The notes under the pieces were generated by a model. It made no database searches, was not told where the DNA came from, and saw only the letters and a list, made by a program, of their open reading frames with translations. From contig NZ_CP150265.1 of NCBI RefSeq assembly GCF_037976325.1, forward strand, positions 3,281,501-3,345,500: DNA of 64,000 nt, read 5' to 3'. This DNA comes from Paenibacillus sp. FSL K6-3182 (lineage in GTDB: Bacteria; Bacillota; Bacilli; Paenibacillales; Paenibacillaceae). This document shows positions 28,004 to 37,040 of the stretch, one piece after another. Made by a program: the position numbers and the translations under genes. Positions within the stretch are counted from its first letter, which is position 1, and each line of letters opens with the position of its first letter.

Positions 28004-28308
28004 GCAGCGATCAGAGTGAAAATCAGCCACAAACGAAAGTCAGGAAAGCAGTAGCCTTAAAATACGAGCCAGGCGAGCGCACTGCTCCGGTTATGGTTGC
28101 GAAAGGGAAAGGGCATTTGGCGGATCTCATCCTTGAGAAAGCGAAGGAAAATGGCATTCCTGTACAAGAGGATTCCTCGTTGGTAGAAGTGCTCTCTAAG
28201 CTTGATATCGATCAAGAAATTCCGGGTGAGCTGTATACGCTCGTCGCAGAAATTTTAAGCTTTGTTTATCGTTCTGACCGAAAAGCGAGGGAAATGATAG
28301 ATGGGTGA
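28000..28308 (+). CDS. ylqH: YlqH: soluble FlhB C-terminal-domain-like protein
   Basis: A 102-residue protein aligning with the cytoplasmic C-terminus of FlhB: AVALKYEPGERTAPVMVAKG here matches AIALKYDATKMEAPRIIAKG in FlhB of this window, and EILSFVYRSDRK matches EVLAYVYKMKGR. It has no transmembrane region and lacks the autocleaving NPTH of FlhB. FlhX of Helicobacter is a comparable FlhB-C-like protein. ATGA overlap with the FliK-like gene and 8-bp overlap with the next gene indicate one operon. Confidence 0.88.
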   Translation: MSSDQSENQPQTKVRKAVALKYEPGERTAPVMVAKGKGHLADLILEKAKENGIPVQEDSSLVEVLSKLDIDQEIPGELYTLVAEILSFVYRSDRKAREMIDG

Positions 28309-28705
28309 TGATGAGGGAAGAGCGAAAGGGACGCGGAAACTAGATAATAGGAAAGCTACGGGTCAGCTTGGCGAGGATGCAGCTTGTTTGTATTTAGTAG
28401 AAGAGAATTATAATATTCTCACGCGGAATTGGCGATGTAGAATAGGAGAAATTGATATTATTGCTGAACATTCTGATAGATTTGTATTTGTAGAGGTGCG
28501 TACGAGAAAAGAAGGCGGTAAATACGGCACAGCCGCGGAGTCGGTGGATTATCGCAAACAACAGAAGGTAAGGGACGCGGCTCAAGTTTATTTACGCAGT
28601 GTTGGGCGCTCAGATGCATCCATTCGCTTTGATGTTATTGCGATAACGTTGAGCCGTGCAGATGAGATCGTCACTTCTTTAAAGCATTTTGAGGCAGCGT
28701 TCTAA
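28301..28705 (+). CDS. YraN family (UPF0102) nuclease-fold protein
   Basis: A 134-residue UPF0102 protein with the PD-(D/E)XK-like core GEIDIIAEHSDRFVFVEVRTR (Glu/Asp, then E-x-R): the fold of Holliday-junction resolvase-type nucleases. Family activity is not firmly established. TGQLGEDAACLYL and DYRKQQKVRDAAQVYL are typical. Translationally coupled to ylqH, ends at a terminator convergent with yifB. Confidence 0.9.
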   Translation: MGDDEGRAKGTRKLDNRKATGQLGEDAACLYLVEENYNILTRNWRCRIGEIDIIAEHSDRFVFVEVRTRKEGGKYGTAAESVDYRKQQKVRDAAQVYLRSVGRSDASIRFDVIAITLSRADEIVTSLKHFEAAF

Positions 28706-28721
28706 AATGGTAACAAATTGG

Positions 28722-28762
28722 ACTTTCTCTGACGGGAGCTAACCTACAGAGAAAGTTTTTTT
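28722..28762 (+). terminator. Terminator after the yraN-family gene
   Basis: A 9-bp perfect stem, ACTTTCTCT with AGAGAAAGT, 17-base loop, then TTTTTTT. It lies between the convergent yraN-family gene and yifB. Confidence 0.8.
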
Positions 28763-28763
28763 A

Positions 28764-30332
28764 TTATGAAAGCGGCTTATCAAGCCCGCGATATTGAATA
28801 GCTTCCGCGATATGCATCGTATCGACTGCGTCGCTTGCTTCAAGATCGGCTATGGTGCGTGCCAGCTTCAGCATTCTATCGTATGCCCGCATACTGATTC
28901 CAAGCGCTTCAAAAGCACTTTCCAGCAGGCTTGCGGCTTCTGGCTTTATATTTACAGACCTTCGAAGGGCAGCGCCGTTTAATGATTCAATAGGATTGAG
29001 ACTGGTGCCTGCTGTGCGATCTTGTTTAAAGGCATATGCACCCAGCACTAGCTGCTTCATTTGGGCAGTATTAAGTGATGGGCCAGTTGAAGCATGCTCT
29101 AGTGAAATGGGTCTTGGCACTTCTAGCTGTAAATCTATTCGATCAAGCAATGGCCCTGATATCTTAGATCGATAACGGCTAATGAGTGTAGCGCTGCAAG
29201 TGCAGCGTTTGTCGCCATACTCATGCCCATAATAGCCGCATGGACATGGATTAAAGGAGGCAGCCAGCATAATGCTGGCTGGAAACTGGAATACAGCTTT
29301 GGAGCGGGAAATGGTTACTATACGATCCTCCAGCGGCTGTCTCAAAACCTCAAGCACCTGTCTCGGAAATTCTGGCAATTCATCAAGAAACAACACGCCG
29401 CGATGAGCGAGTGTAACTTCTCCCGGCTTCGGGATAGAGCCGCCGCCGATCAGTCCGCCGGACGATATGGTATGATGCGGAGCGCGAAATGGTGGATGTG
29501 TAATAAGGCCATGGGAGCTATCGAGCAGTTTGCCAGCTACACTATATATTTTCGTAACCTCCAGCGCTTCTTGTTCAGTCAATAAGGGCAATATCCCCGG
29601 TAGACGCCGAATCATCATCGTTTTACCCGTGCCTGGAGGTCCGCTGAGCAAAATATTGTGTTTGCCAGCCGCGGCTATAAGCATAGCTCGTTTGGCTTGA
29701 TGCTGACCGATAACATCTCCATAATCACCAATTTCATCTTGCTTATCTAGAAATGTTTTGTTTTCAATTTGGTTAAATCTGGAATCGTTTCTATGATCGA
29801 CACGAATATCGTTCCAGTCGGATTGTTTCTTTTTGATTAAATCAAGCTCTTTCAGGTGGCTTAACGCAAACAATTCCATATCAGAAATCCAGATGGCTTC
29901 CTTGACGTTCGCGACAGGCAGCAAGACACGCTTAAAGCCAAGTCGTTTCGCTTGTTCAATCATGGCAAGTACGCCGGGAACCGGACGGACATTGCCGTTA
30001 AGTGAGAGCTCTCCAAGAAGAAGCGTATTCTCAAATGGGGCAACGCTAATTTGTCCGCTTGCAGTTAAGATGCCCGCCGCAATGGCTAAATCAAAGGATG
30101 TGCCTTCCTTGCGCAAATCGGCAGGAGCTAGATTAACCGTAATTCTGTCCATAGGAAAAGTAAAACCACTATTTTTTAGAGCGGCTCGAACGCGTTCAAC
30201 AGATTCGCGAACAGCAGGATCAGGCAAACCCACTACGTTGATTTGGGGCAGGCCGCTGGAAATATCAACCTCAACCGAAATGCTTTTACCATCTACTCCA
30301 TAAACGCTTGCGCTCTGAATTAAACTAAACAC
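28764..30332 (-). CDS. YifB/ComM family Mg-chelatase-like AAA+ ATPase
   Basis: About 522 residues. N-terminal ChlI-like domain (VEVDISSGLPQINVVGLPDP; GTSFDLAIAAGIL), AAA+ core with Walker A GPPGTGKTMMIRRLPGILP (about 230) and FLDELPEF Walker B, a Cys pair zinc-like insert (NPCPCGYYGHEYGDKRCTC), and a C-terminal sensor-2 domain. ComM in Gram-negatives is a helicase promoting branch migration in natural transformation; dprA lies nearby. GTG 30332 is preferred: GGGGGTG lies about 10 bases upstream and the family start SLIQSASVYGVDG follows. A longer frame from 30389 overlaps a leader hairpin. Confidence 0.85.
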   Translation of the reverse strand: MFSLIQSASVYGVDGKSISVEVDISSGLPQINVVGLPDPAVRESVERVRAALKNSGFTFPMDRITVNLAPADLRKEGTSFDLAIAAGILTASGQISVAPFENTLLLGELSLNGNVRPVPGVLAMIEQAKRLGFKRVLLPVANVKEAIWISDMELFALSHLKELDLIKKKQSDWNDIRVDHRNDSRFNQIENKTFLDKQDEIGDYGDVIGQHQAKRAMLIAAAGKHNILLSGPPGTGKTMMIRRLPGILPLLTEQEALEVTKIYSVAGKLLDSSHGLITHPPFRAPHHTISSGGLIGGGSIPKPGEVTLAHRGVLFLDELPEFPRQVLEVLRQPLEDRIVTISRSKAVFQFPASIMLAASFNPCPCGYYGHEYGDKRCTCSATLISRYRSKISGPLLDRIDLQLEVPRPISLEHASTGPSLNTAQMKQLVLGAYAFKQDRTAGTSLNPIESLNGAALRRSVNIKPEAASLLESAFEALGISMRAYDRMLKLARTIADLEASDAVDTMHIAEAIQYRGLDKPLS

Positions 30333-30338
30333 GACAAA

Positions 30339-30370
30339 AAGCACCCCCATATTTGTGAATGAAGGTGCTT
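30339..30370 (-). promoter_or_regulatory. Leader hairpin overlapping the yifB ribosome binding site
   Basis: On minus, AAGCACC and GGTGCTT pair across an 18-base loop and are followed directly by TTTTG. This looks like a terminator stem, and its 3' arm contains part of the GGGGGTG ribosome binding site for GTG 30332. Regulatory role is inferred only from geometry. Confidence 0.4.
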
Positions 30371-30407
30371 CCTTACGATTCCGTTCCATCGTTATGAATT
30401 TGCCAAT

Positions 30408-30437
30408 ATCATAATTTAGTTAACTTTAAATTGTCAA
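30408..30437 (-). promoter_or_regulatory. Sigma-A promoter for the yifB gene
   Basis: On the minus strand TTGACA (plus 30437-30432), an 18-bp spacer and TATGAT (plus 30413-30408). Transcription would start near plus 30400 and run through the hairpin at 30339-30370. Confidence 0.7.
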
Positions 30438-30682
30438 TATTTAAAATGTTTCGGGTATGATTTTTAGGATTGGGTCATACTAAATGGCGTGGTATTTTCC
30501 CTTATAAAACGAGCAATCCAGCTGGTTTTATCGCTTTAATCTCATTTTGAGATGAAACCCATATCAAAAAAGCCGTATTAATTATGCGTGAAAGTAAGGT
30601 AACTGGCGGGGAAAGGTGCTACAATAATAGAGGTTTGTGTACATATGACTGATTTCAGTCTGTGAAATGGAGGATTTCAACA
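30438..30682. other. yifB-sucC divergent intergenic region
   Basis: No gene seen. Contains an inverted repeat ATAAAAC-N14-GTTTTAT (30504-30531), a small TCTCA/GAGA stem near 30540, a TACAAT (30620-30625) that is the likely sucC -10 without a good -35, and a hairpin GACTG-ATTT-CAGTC (30647-30660) just ahead of the sucC ribosome binding site. No CcpA site or CodY box of good quality was recognised. Confidence 0.45.
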
Positions 30683-31843
30683 ATGAATATCCATGAATAT
30701 CAAGGGAAAGCGGTCCTTAAACAGTATGGTGTCGTCGTACCTGAAGGTAAAGTAGCCTTCACTGTAGACGAAGCTGTTGACGCGGCTAAATCGCTCGGAA
30801 CAAAGGTTGTTGTCGTGAAAGCACAAATTCACGCTGGCGGCCGGGGTAAAGCGGGCGGAGTTAAAGTAGCAAAAAATCTTGATGAGGTGCGCGCTTATGC
30901 TAGTGAGATTCTAGGTAAAGTGCTTGTTACGCATCAAACAGGTCCAGAAGGCAAGGAAGTCAAACGTCTTCTGATCGAAGAAGGCTGCGACATTAAGAAA
31001 GAATATTATATCGGCGTAGTATTAGACCGTGGTACAGGTCGTGTCGTTATGATGGCTTCGGAAGAGGGCGGCACTGAGATTGAAGAAGTTGCTGAACACT
31101 CCCCGGAGAAAATCATTAAGGAGATCGTTGATCCTGCTGTTGGCTTGCAAGCGTTCCAAGCACGCAAACTAGCATATGCAATCAACATCCCTAATGAGCT
31201 TGTTAACAAAGCAGTTAAGTTCATGATTTCTCTTTACACCGCTTTTGTTGAGAAAGATGCATCCATTGCAGAAATCAATCCGCTTGTTGTAACTGGCGAC
31301 GGACAAGTTATTGCTCTTGATGCTAAATTGAACTTCGACTCAAACGCTCTTTATCGTCACAAAGATATCGTTGAGCTTCGCGATTTGGAAGAAGAAGACG
31401 CAAAAGAAATTGAAGCGTCCAAATACGACCTTAGCTACATCGCTCTTGACGGCAACATCGGTTGCTTGGTCAACGGTGCAGGCCTAGCGATGGCAACAAT
31501 GGATATTATCAAATATTACGGCGGCGACCCTGCCAACTTCCTAGACGTAGGGGGCGGTGCTACAGCTGAGAAGGTAACAGAAGCGTTCAAAATCATTTTG
31601 TCTGATGAAAAAGTTAAAGGTATTTTCGTTAACATTTTCGGCGGCATTATGCGTTGTGACGTAATTGCAAATGGCGTTGTCGAAGCAGCGAAGCAAGTCG
31701 GTCTTGACCGTCCGCTCGTTGTTCGTCTAGAAGGTACTAACGTAGACCTCGGCAAAACTATTTTGAAAGAATCGGGATTGAACATCGTGGCTGCGGATTC
31801 CATGGCGGACGGCGCGCAGAAGATTGTCGCTCTCGTGAAATAA
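30683..31843 (+). CDS. sucC: Succinyl-CoA synthetase (ADP-forming) subunit beta
   Basis: TCA-cycle enzyme making succinate and ATP from succinyl-CoA; the beta subunit binds nucleotide and CoA. 386 residues: [20 protein letters not shown] start, ATP-grasp region with [14 protein letters not shown] and C-terminal [22 protein letters not shown] 30683 follows TGGAGG. sucD begins 59 bp downstream. Confidence 0.98.
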   Translation: MNIHEYQGKAVLKQYGVVVPEGKVAFTVDEAVDAAKSLGTKVVVVKAQIHAGGRGKAGGVKVAKNLDEVRAYASEILGKVLVTHQTGPEGKEVKRLLIEEGCDIKKEYYIGVVLDRGTGRVVMMASEEGGTEIEEVAEHSPEKIIKEIVDPAVGLQAFQARKLAYAINIPNELVNKAVKFMISLYTAFVEKDASIAEINPLVVTGDGQVIALDAKLNFDSNALYRHKDIVELRDLEEEDAKEIEASKYDLSYIALDGNIGCLVNGAGLAMATMDIIKYYGGDPANFLDVGGGATAEKVTEAFKIILSDEKVKGIFVNIFGGIMRCDVIANGVVEAAKQVGLDRPLVVRLEGTNVDLGKTILKESGLNIVAADSMADGAQKIVALVK

Positions 31844-31902
31844 GATAACTTGCTGTGTGGCATAGGCCGCATACGAATTCATTCAGGGGATGTGAGTTAA
31901 GA

Positions 31903-32835
31903 GTGAGCATTTTGGTTAATAAAGATACAAAAGTCATTACCCAAGGTATTACAGGAGCAACTGGCTTGTTCCATACCAAAGGCGGATTGGAATACGGTAC
32001 GCAAATGGTCGGCGGCGTAACACCTGGTAAAGGTGGCACTAACGTTGATATTACACTTGATAACGGCACGCTCGTATCATTGCCTGTTTTCAACACGGTT
32101 GCTCAAGCAAAAGCTGCTACTGGCGCTAATGCTTCAGTTATCTATGTACCACCTGCATTTGCTGCAGATGCAATCATGGAAGCGGTTGACGCTGAGCTTG
32201 ATCTTGTTATCTGTATTACAGAAGGCATTCCCGTGCTTGATATGGTAAAAGTTAAACGTTACATGGACGGCAGCAAAACCGTTCTTATCGGACCTAACTG
32301 CCCAGGCGTAATTACGCCGGATGAATGCAAAATCGGCATTATGCCTGGTTACATTCATACAGCTGGACATGTTGGCGTAATTTCTCGCTCAGGAACATTG
32401 ACTTATGAAGCGGTTCATCAATTGACGACTCGTGGAATTGGACAATCTTCTGCAGTAGGAATCGGCGGCGACCCGGTTAAGGGCTCTGAGTTTATCGATA
32501 TCTTGAATCTTTTCAATGAAGATCCAGATACCTACGCGGTTATCATGATTGGTGAAATCGGCGGTACAGCAGAGGAAGAAGCTGCTGAGTGGATTAAAGC
32601 AAACATGAAAAAACCAGTTGTCGGCTTCATTGGCGGCGCAACAGCGCCTCCGGGCAAACGGATGGGACATGCTGGCGCAATCATTTCCGGTGGTAAAGGA
32701 ACAGCTGCTGAAAAAATCGCAACACTTGAAGCTTGCGGCATTAAAGTAGCTCCAACACCATCTGAGATGGGTTCAACGCTTGTGAGTGTTCTTGAAGAGC
32801 AAGGCCTTCTTGAAAAATGCATCACACGCAAATAA
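31903..32835 (+). CDS. sucD: Succinyl-CoA synthetase subunit alpha
   Basis: Alpha subunit carrying the phosphohistidine. 310 residues with [16 protein letters not shown] (Rossmann CoA-binding), [11 protein letters not shown] and the active-site His in [17 protein letters not shown] 31903 is chosen because the family start [14 protein letters not shown] follows directly; the frame upstream (from 31855) has no homologous content. Ends at a strong terminator. Confidence 0.97.
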   Translation: MSILVNKDTKVITQGITGATGLFHTKGGLEYGTQMVGGVTPGKGGTNVDITLDNGTLVSLPVFNTVAQAKAATGANASVIYVPPAFAADAIMEAVDAELDLVICITEGIPVLDMVKVKRYMDGSKTVLIGPNCPGVITPDECKIGIMPGYIHTAGHVGVISRSGTLTYEAVHQLTTRGIGQSSAVGIGGDPVKGSEFIDILNLFNEDPDTYAVIMIGEIGGTAEEEAAEWIKANMKKPVVGFIGGATAPPGKRMGHAGAIISGGKGTAAEKIATLEACGIKVAPTPSEMGSTLVSVLEEQGLLEKCITRK

Positions 32836-32857
32836 TTATATAGTTTGATCTAAGGTA

Positions 32858-32909
32858 AGCAACCTTTCAACGACCCGATAACGGGAGTTGGAAGGTTGCT
32901 TTTTTTTTT
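32858..32909 (+). terminator. Rho-independent terminator after sucCD
   Basis: A 14-bp stem (32858-32871 with 32887-32900, one G-T pair) with an inner CCG/CGG pairing and a run of ten T. Confidence 0.9.
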
Positions 32910-32937
32910 GCGGATTGCCATTATTTTATCGGCTGAC

Positions 32938-32966
32938 TTGCATTCTTATGCTATCTACCGCACAAT
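32938..32966 (+). promoter_or_regulatory. Candidate promoter for dprA-topA
   Basis: TTGCAT (32938-32943), a 17-bp spacer and CACAAT (32961-32966), about 45 bp before dprA. Moderate match only. Confidence 0.4.
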
Positions 32967-33012
32967 AGATAAGTATGTAGGCCAGCCCGAGTAGAGAAGG
33001 GGCTTGGTACAG

Positions 33013-34146
33013 ATGACTAAAAAACAAGATATTCGTAGACAAATGGTTATTGCCTTTCACGAAATTCCTGGCATAGGATGGCATGCAATTCAGAAGGCTG
33101 TTCACCATGAATTTTGGAATAAACGCTCATGGAGCATAGAAGATTTACTTGCTATAGGCCTGCATCGTGGTCAAGCGAAAGCAGCGGCTGAACGTTATGC
33201 AGAGCGTCCATGGATTTTGACAGAAGATCCGTCAGAAGCAGTTGCTGCAGTAAATGCAATCGCATTAACGCCTTATGATACCGAATATCCGAAAATTTTA
33301 AGAGAGATTGCACAGCCGCCTTGGGTCTTGTATGCTAGAGGACGTCTTGAGCTGCTGCAGCGTCCAGCAATTGCAGTAGTAGGTACAAGAGTGCCGACCG
33401 CATATGGCAGGCAATCAGCGACTACGCTGGCACAGGAGCTTTCCTCTGCTGGCTTGACGGTGGTTAGCGGCCTAGCCAAAGGTGTCGATAGCAAAGCTCA
33501 TGAAGCAGCGTTGTACGGAGCGGGAGGAACGATTGCTGTTCTGCCTACGCCTATTGATAAGTGTTATCCAACTGAGAATCTATCATTGTTTCACAAAATT
33601 GCCGAGCATGGCTTGCTCGTCTCAGAAACGCCGATCGGTACTCCGCTGCATCCTGGACAATTTCCGCAGCGCAATCGTATTATTGCGGCATTATCCGTAG
33701 GAACGGTTATTGTGGAAGGCGCAACGAAGAGCGGCTCTCTGATAACAGCACAGCATGCGATGGACATGTCTCGGGAGTTGTTTGCTGTACCCGGTCCAAA
33801 CTCATCGCCTAAGAGTGAGGGGCCAAATGCGCTCATCAAACGCGGAGAAGCAAAGCTTATTAGCTGCGTTGAAGATATTATCGATGAGCTGAATTGGCTG
33901 CCGGAAGCGCTTAAAGCTTACAAGGAAGCAGATGCAGCGAGCAAGTCCGAACAGGAATTAAATAAGCCAGAGCTCACGCCTGAGGAGAGTAAATTGATTG
34001 CTTTTTTACGAGATCAGCCCTTATCTATTAATGAGTTGCACGAGCTCTCCGCCTTCCCGTTTGGACATTTGAACGCACTTCTGCTAAATTTATGTATAAA
34101 ACGCAAAATTGAATTGCAGCCCGGATCAATATATATTGCTTTATAG
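33013..34146 (+). CDS. dprA: DNA-processing protein DprA
   Basis: Loads RecA on incoming single-stranded DNA in natural transformation. 377 residues: an N-terminal SAM-like helical region, a Rossmann-fold core with [34 protein letters not shown] and [20 protein letters not shown], and a C-terminal winged-helix (about 315-377). ATG 33013 is preferred over TTG 33004, which abuts GAAGGGG. topA starts 29 bp downstream. Confidence 0.96.
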   Translation: MTKKQDIRRQMVIAFHEIPGIGWHAIQKAVHHEFWNKRSWSIEDLLAIGLHRGQAKAAAERYAERPWILTEDPSEAVAAVNAIALTPYDTEYPKILREIAQPPWVLYARGRLELLQRPAIAVVGTRVPTAYGRQSATTLAQELSSAGLTVVSGLAKGVDSKAHEAALYGAGGTIAVLPTPIDKCYPTENLSLFHKIAEHGLLVSETPIGTPLHPGQFPQRNRIIAALSVGTVIVEGATKSGSLITAQHAMDMSRELFAVPGPNSSPKSEGPNALIKRGEAKLISCVEDIIDELNWLPEALKAYKEADAASKSEQELNKPELTPEESKLIAFLRDQPLSINELHELSAFPFGHLNALLLNLCIKRKIELQPGSIYIAL

Positions 34147-34174
34147 CTTGCAATGGAGAGAGGAGGCGCCTTAC

Positions 34175-36283
34175 ATGGCAGATTCTTTAGTTATCGTCGA
34201 ATCACCCGCGAAAGCCAAAACGATTGGTAAATATCTTGGCAGTAAATATATCGTTAAAGCTTCTATGGGACATATTCGCGATTTGCCCAAAAGCCAGATC
34301 GGCGTCGAGGTTGAAAATGATTTTAATCCTAAATACATAACCATACGCGGCAAAGGCAGCATTCTCAAGGAATTGAAGGATGCCAGCAAAAAAGTGAAAC
34401 ATGTCTTTCTAGCAGCCGATCCGGATCGCGAAGGTGAAGCGATTGCTTGGCATTTGGCGCATTATTTGGAGCTGGATGAGACCGATACTTGCCGCGTTGT
34501 ATTTAATGAAATTACGAAACAGGCCGTGAAGGATGCTTTTAAGACACCGCGAAAGATTAATATGGATTTAGTTAACGCGCAGCAGGCGAGACGGATTTTG
34601 GACCGATTGGTTGGTTACAAGATTAGTCCGCTCCTATGGAAAAAAGTGAAGAAGGGCTTGTCTGCCGGCAGGGTTCAATCGGTTGCCGTTAAGCTCATCA
34701 TCGATCGTGAAAACGAAATCGATGCATTCATCCCTGAGGAATACTGGTCCATCACTGCGAAGCTGACTCATGCAGGAATTCCTTTTGATGCGAAATATCA
34801 TTCTATTCATGGAGAAAAACGTGAGTTAGGCAAGGAAGCTGACGTTGAGGAAGTTCTCCAAGCGATGAAGGGCAGCAAGCTCACAGTCTCTGACGTGAGA
34901 GAGAAGGAGCGTCTGCGCAATCCAGCGCCTCCATTTATAACGAGCTCCCTTCAACAGGAAGCGGCAAGGAAACTTGGCTTCCGGGCTTCTAAGACGATGT
35001 CAGTAGCACAGCAACTGTATGAAGGCGTTGAGCTGGGTAAAGAAGGTACAGTCGGTTTAATCACTTATATGAGAACCGATTCTACGCGCATCTCGCCTAT
35101 CGCTCAAGAAGAAGCGAAAGAATTCATTTCTGAAAAGTATGGCGAAGCTTTTGTGCCTGAACAACCACGCATTTACACAAAGAAAAACAGCAACGCTCAA
35201 GACGCGCATGAAGCGATTCGGCCAACGTCCATATTAAGAGATCCCGAATCAATGAAACCGTTCTTGAGTCGTGATCAGCTGCGACTGTATAAGCTCGTAT
35301 GGGAACGTTTCGTATCGAGTCAGATGCAGTCGGCAGTGCTCGACACGATGACTGTGGATTTGCAGGCAGGCGATACAACGTTTAGAGCTACTGGTTCTAA
35401 AGTGAAATTTGCCGGCTTTATGAAGGTATATGTGGAAGGCAACGATGACGGCACGGTTGAGGAGCATAAGTTTTTGCCGCCGCTAGCCGCTGGAGATGTC
35501 ATTCAATCAGAATCGATAGATCCAAAACAGCATTTTACGCAGCCGCCGCCACGTTTTTCGGAGGCACGTCTAGTAAAGACGCTTGAGGAGCTCGGTATAG
35601 GTCGTCCAAGTACGTATGCGCCGACACTGGAAACGATTCAGAAGCGCGGATACATTGCAATGGAAGAGAAAAAATTTATGCCAACTGAACTTGGAGATCT
35701 AGTCATTCAGCTCATGGAGGAGTTTTTCCCTGAAATTTTGGATGCGGAGTTTACAGCGAACATGGAAGGCAACCTCGACCATGTGGAAGAAGGCACAGAG
35801 GATTGGGTAAAAGTGCTCGCTACATTTTACGAATCCTTCGAGAAAAGATTAGAAGTTGCCGAAGATGAAATGAAGGAAATCGAAATTCAAGACGAAGTGT
35901 CTGATGAGCTTTGTGAGAAGTGCGGACGCCACTTAGTCTATAAGATGGGCCGATTTGGCAAGTTTCTTGCGTGCTCGGGCTTCCCGGATTGCCGCAATAC
36001 GAAACCTATCGTCAAGGATATCGGTGTGACATGCCCGAAATGCGCAGAAGGCAAAATCATTGAGCGTCGGAGCAAAAAGGGACGTATATTTTATGGCTGT
36101 GATCAATATCCCGGCTGTGATTATGTGTCATGGGATAAACCGACGAACAAACCTTGCCCGCAATGCGGCGAGTCCAAGCTTGTTGAAAAGCGCAATCGCA
36201 GCGGAGCAAAGCTGCTTTGCCCAACATGTGATTATTCCGAAGAGGTATTGGATGAAGACGAGCAAGGTACCGATACGGATTAA
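34175..36283 (+). CDS. topA: DNA topoisomerase I
   Basis: Type IA topoisomerase relaxing negative supercoils. 702 residues. TOPRIM domain ([35 protein letters not shown]), active-site Tyr in [14 protein letters not shown] (about 300), and three C-terminal four-Cys zinc ribbons (starting [16 protein letters not shown] and CPQCGESK). ATG 34175 follows AGAGGAGGCGCC. No clear terminator follows; a 757-bp non-coding region separates it from trmFO. Confidence 0.98.
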   Translation: MADSLVIVESPAKAKTIGKYLGSKYIVKASMGHIRDLPKSQIGVEVENDFNPKYITIRGKGSILKELKDASKKVKHVFLAADPDREGEAIAWHLAHYLELDETDTCRVVFNEITKQAVKDAFKTPRKINMDLVNAQQARRILDRLVGYKISPLLWKKVKKGLSAGRVQSVAVKLIIDRENEIDAFIPEEYWSITAKLTHAGIPFDAKYHSIHGEKRELGKEADVEEVLQAMKGSKLTVSDVREKERLRNPAPPFITSSLQQEAARKLGFRASKTMSVAQQLYEGVELGKEGTVGLITYMRTDSTRISPIAQEEAKEFISEKYGEAFVPEQPRIYTKKNSNAQDAHEAIRPTSILRDPESMKPFLSRDQLRLYKLVWERFVSSQMQSAVLDTMTVDLQAGDTTFRATGSKVKFAGFMKVYVEGNDDGTVEEHKFLPPLAAGDVIQSESIDPKQHFTQPPPRFSEARLVKTLEELGIGRPSTYAPTLETIQKRGYIAMEEKKFMPTELGDLVIQLMEEFFPEILDAEFTANMEGNLDHVEEGTEDWVKVLATFYESFEKRLEVAEDEMKEIEIQDEVSDELCEKCGRHLVYKMGRFGKFLACSGFPDCRNTKPIVKDIGVTCPKCAEGKIIERRSKKGRIFYGCDQYPGCDYVSWDKPTNKPCPQCGESKLVEKRNRSGAKLLCPTCDYSEEVLDEDEQGTDTD

Positions 36284-36342
36284 GTAAGCATGAGCTAGCA
36301 GTATCAACCATACTACAGAATCGAATGACAACCGCCTTACCC

Positions 36343-36366
36343 GTCCTCCCTTCACAAAGGGGGGAC
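36343..36366. repeat. Palindromic GC-rich repeat, left copy
   Basis: A 10-bp stem GTCCTCCCTT with AAGGGGGGAC (one T-G pair), 4-base loop. The core CCTCCCTT...AAGGG is shared with the right-hand copy at 36651-36670. GGACACC (36363-36369) at its edge is inverted as GGTGTCC at 36624-36630. Confidence 0.6.
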
Positions 36367-36623
36367 ACCGTTGTTAAACGGGCTATTAAGCTGCTGTAAT
36401 CGATTTATAATGGTTTCAATCATTCTGATATTTCAAATGGCTTAAATCGCTCAAATCGCACCTAAGCTTCTTCTGCCTTTCAGTCATGCAGTACTAAAGT
36501 TTGCACAAGCTGAACTCATATCACTAACTGATGGATGAGATCTATGTTAGCGCAAGCTGGAAGCGATATTACGGCAATGGGATGGATAACCGACTGATTA
36601 ACACAGAGGTTAGTCCAATTGCA

Positions 36624-36670
36624 GGTGTCCAGAGGACGCAGTCCTTGGGGCCCTCCCTTGGAAGGGAGGG
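36624..36670. repeat. Palindromic GC-rich repeat, right copy
   Basis: Starts with GGTGTCC, then a small GGAC-GCA-GTCC hairpin (36634-36644) and a near-perfect palindrome CCCTCCCTT-GG-AAGGGAGGG (36651-36670). It is in inverted orientation to the left copy and resembles small mobile palindromic (REP/MITE-like) elements; no transposase is present. Confidence 0.6.
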
Positions 36671-36680
36671 TTTGGGTGGG
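36664..36680 (+). other. G-quadruplex-forming motif
   Basis: GGGAGGGTTTGGGTGGG: four runs of exactly three G with loops of 1, 3 and 1, a canonical intramolecular quadruplex sequence on the plus strand. Its first two G runs are also the 3' arm of the palindrome at 36651-36670, so quadruplex and hairpin are mutually exclusive. Confidence 0.7.
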
Positions 36681-36704
36681 TTCGAAAAGCTTGTGGGGGT
36701 TTTA

Positions 36705-36774
36705 AGTTTTAAAAGGATTTGAAGTTTTAAAAGGTTTGATGTTTAAAAAGGAATTGAATGTTTTAAAATGCTTG
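36705..36774. repeat. Imperfect 18-bp AT-rich tandem repeat
   Basis: Units AGTTTTAAAAGGATTTGA (36705-36722), AGTTTTAAAAGGTTTGAT (36723-36740), a 19-bp variant (36741-36759) and a decayed one (36760-36774). Related GTTTTAAAA and TGTAAAA words continue to about 36900. No coding signal. Confidence 0.7.
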
Positions 36775-36933
36775 TAAAACTGTTATAAAATTGTTGTAAA
36801 AGTGTTTTGAATAACAAAAGTGTTTTAAAAGTTTTGTAAAGCATGAAAGGCTCTAAAAGCTCTTTCATCCTTCAAAAAGCTTATAAAGTTTTAAAGTTGA
36901 AAAACTTCACAACATTCAAAATGTTTGAAATTA

Positions 36934-36963
36934 TTGGAAGGTTCGAAATTATTAATTTACAAT
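36934..36963 (+). promoter_or_regulatory. Candidate sigma-A promoter for trmFO-hslVU-codY
   Basis: TTGGAA (36934-36939), an 18-bp spacer and TACAAT (36958-36963). Transcription from about 36970 would begin with the ACCTTTG...CAAAGGT hairpin (36970-37001). Confidence 0.5.
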
Positions 36964-37040
36964 AAAAAAACCTTTGAAGGCAAGGTAGTAGCGCCAAAGG
37001 TCAACCTACGTGAACTATATCTGAAAGGATTGAATATATT

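Larger units (their letters stand above)
36284..37040. other. Non-coding topA-trmFO region with unusual repeats
   Basis: The longest gap in the window. From left: a palindromic GC-rich hairpin (36343-36366), about 250 bp without coding signal, a second GC-rich hairpin cluster (36624-36670), a G-quadruplex motif (36664-36680), an AT-rich degenerate tandem repeat (36705 to about 36860), then a promoter (36934-36963) and leader hairpin ACCTTTG/CAAAGGT (36970-37001) for trmFO. A 63-codon open frame at 36531-36722 spans the repeats, has no RBS and is judged spurious. B. subtilis has only a short gap here. Confidence 0.7.

Noticed and set aside
29701..29725. Sigma-D-like ACCGATAAC inside yifB
   Set aside because: No TAAA-like element 14-16 bases upstream, and it lies inside an antisense coding region.
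36531..36722. 63-codon open frame in the topA-trmFO gap
   Set aside because: It runs through the palindromic repeat, quadruplex motif and tandem repeat, has no ribosome binding site, and its product is low-complexity without family resemblance.
36690..36900. Possible CRISPR array
   Set aside because: The repeats are directly adjacent 18-bp AT-rich units without unique spacers of constant length, and no cas genes are present.
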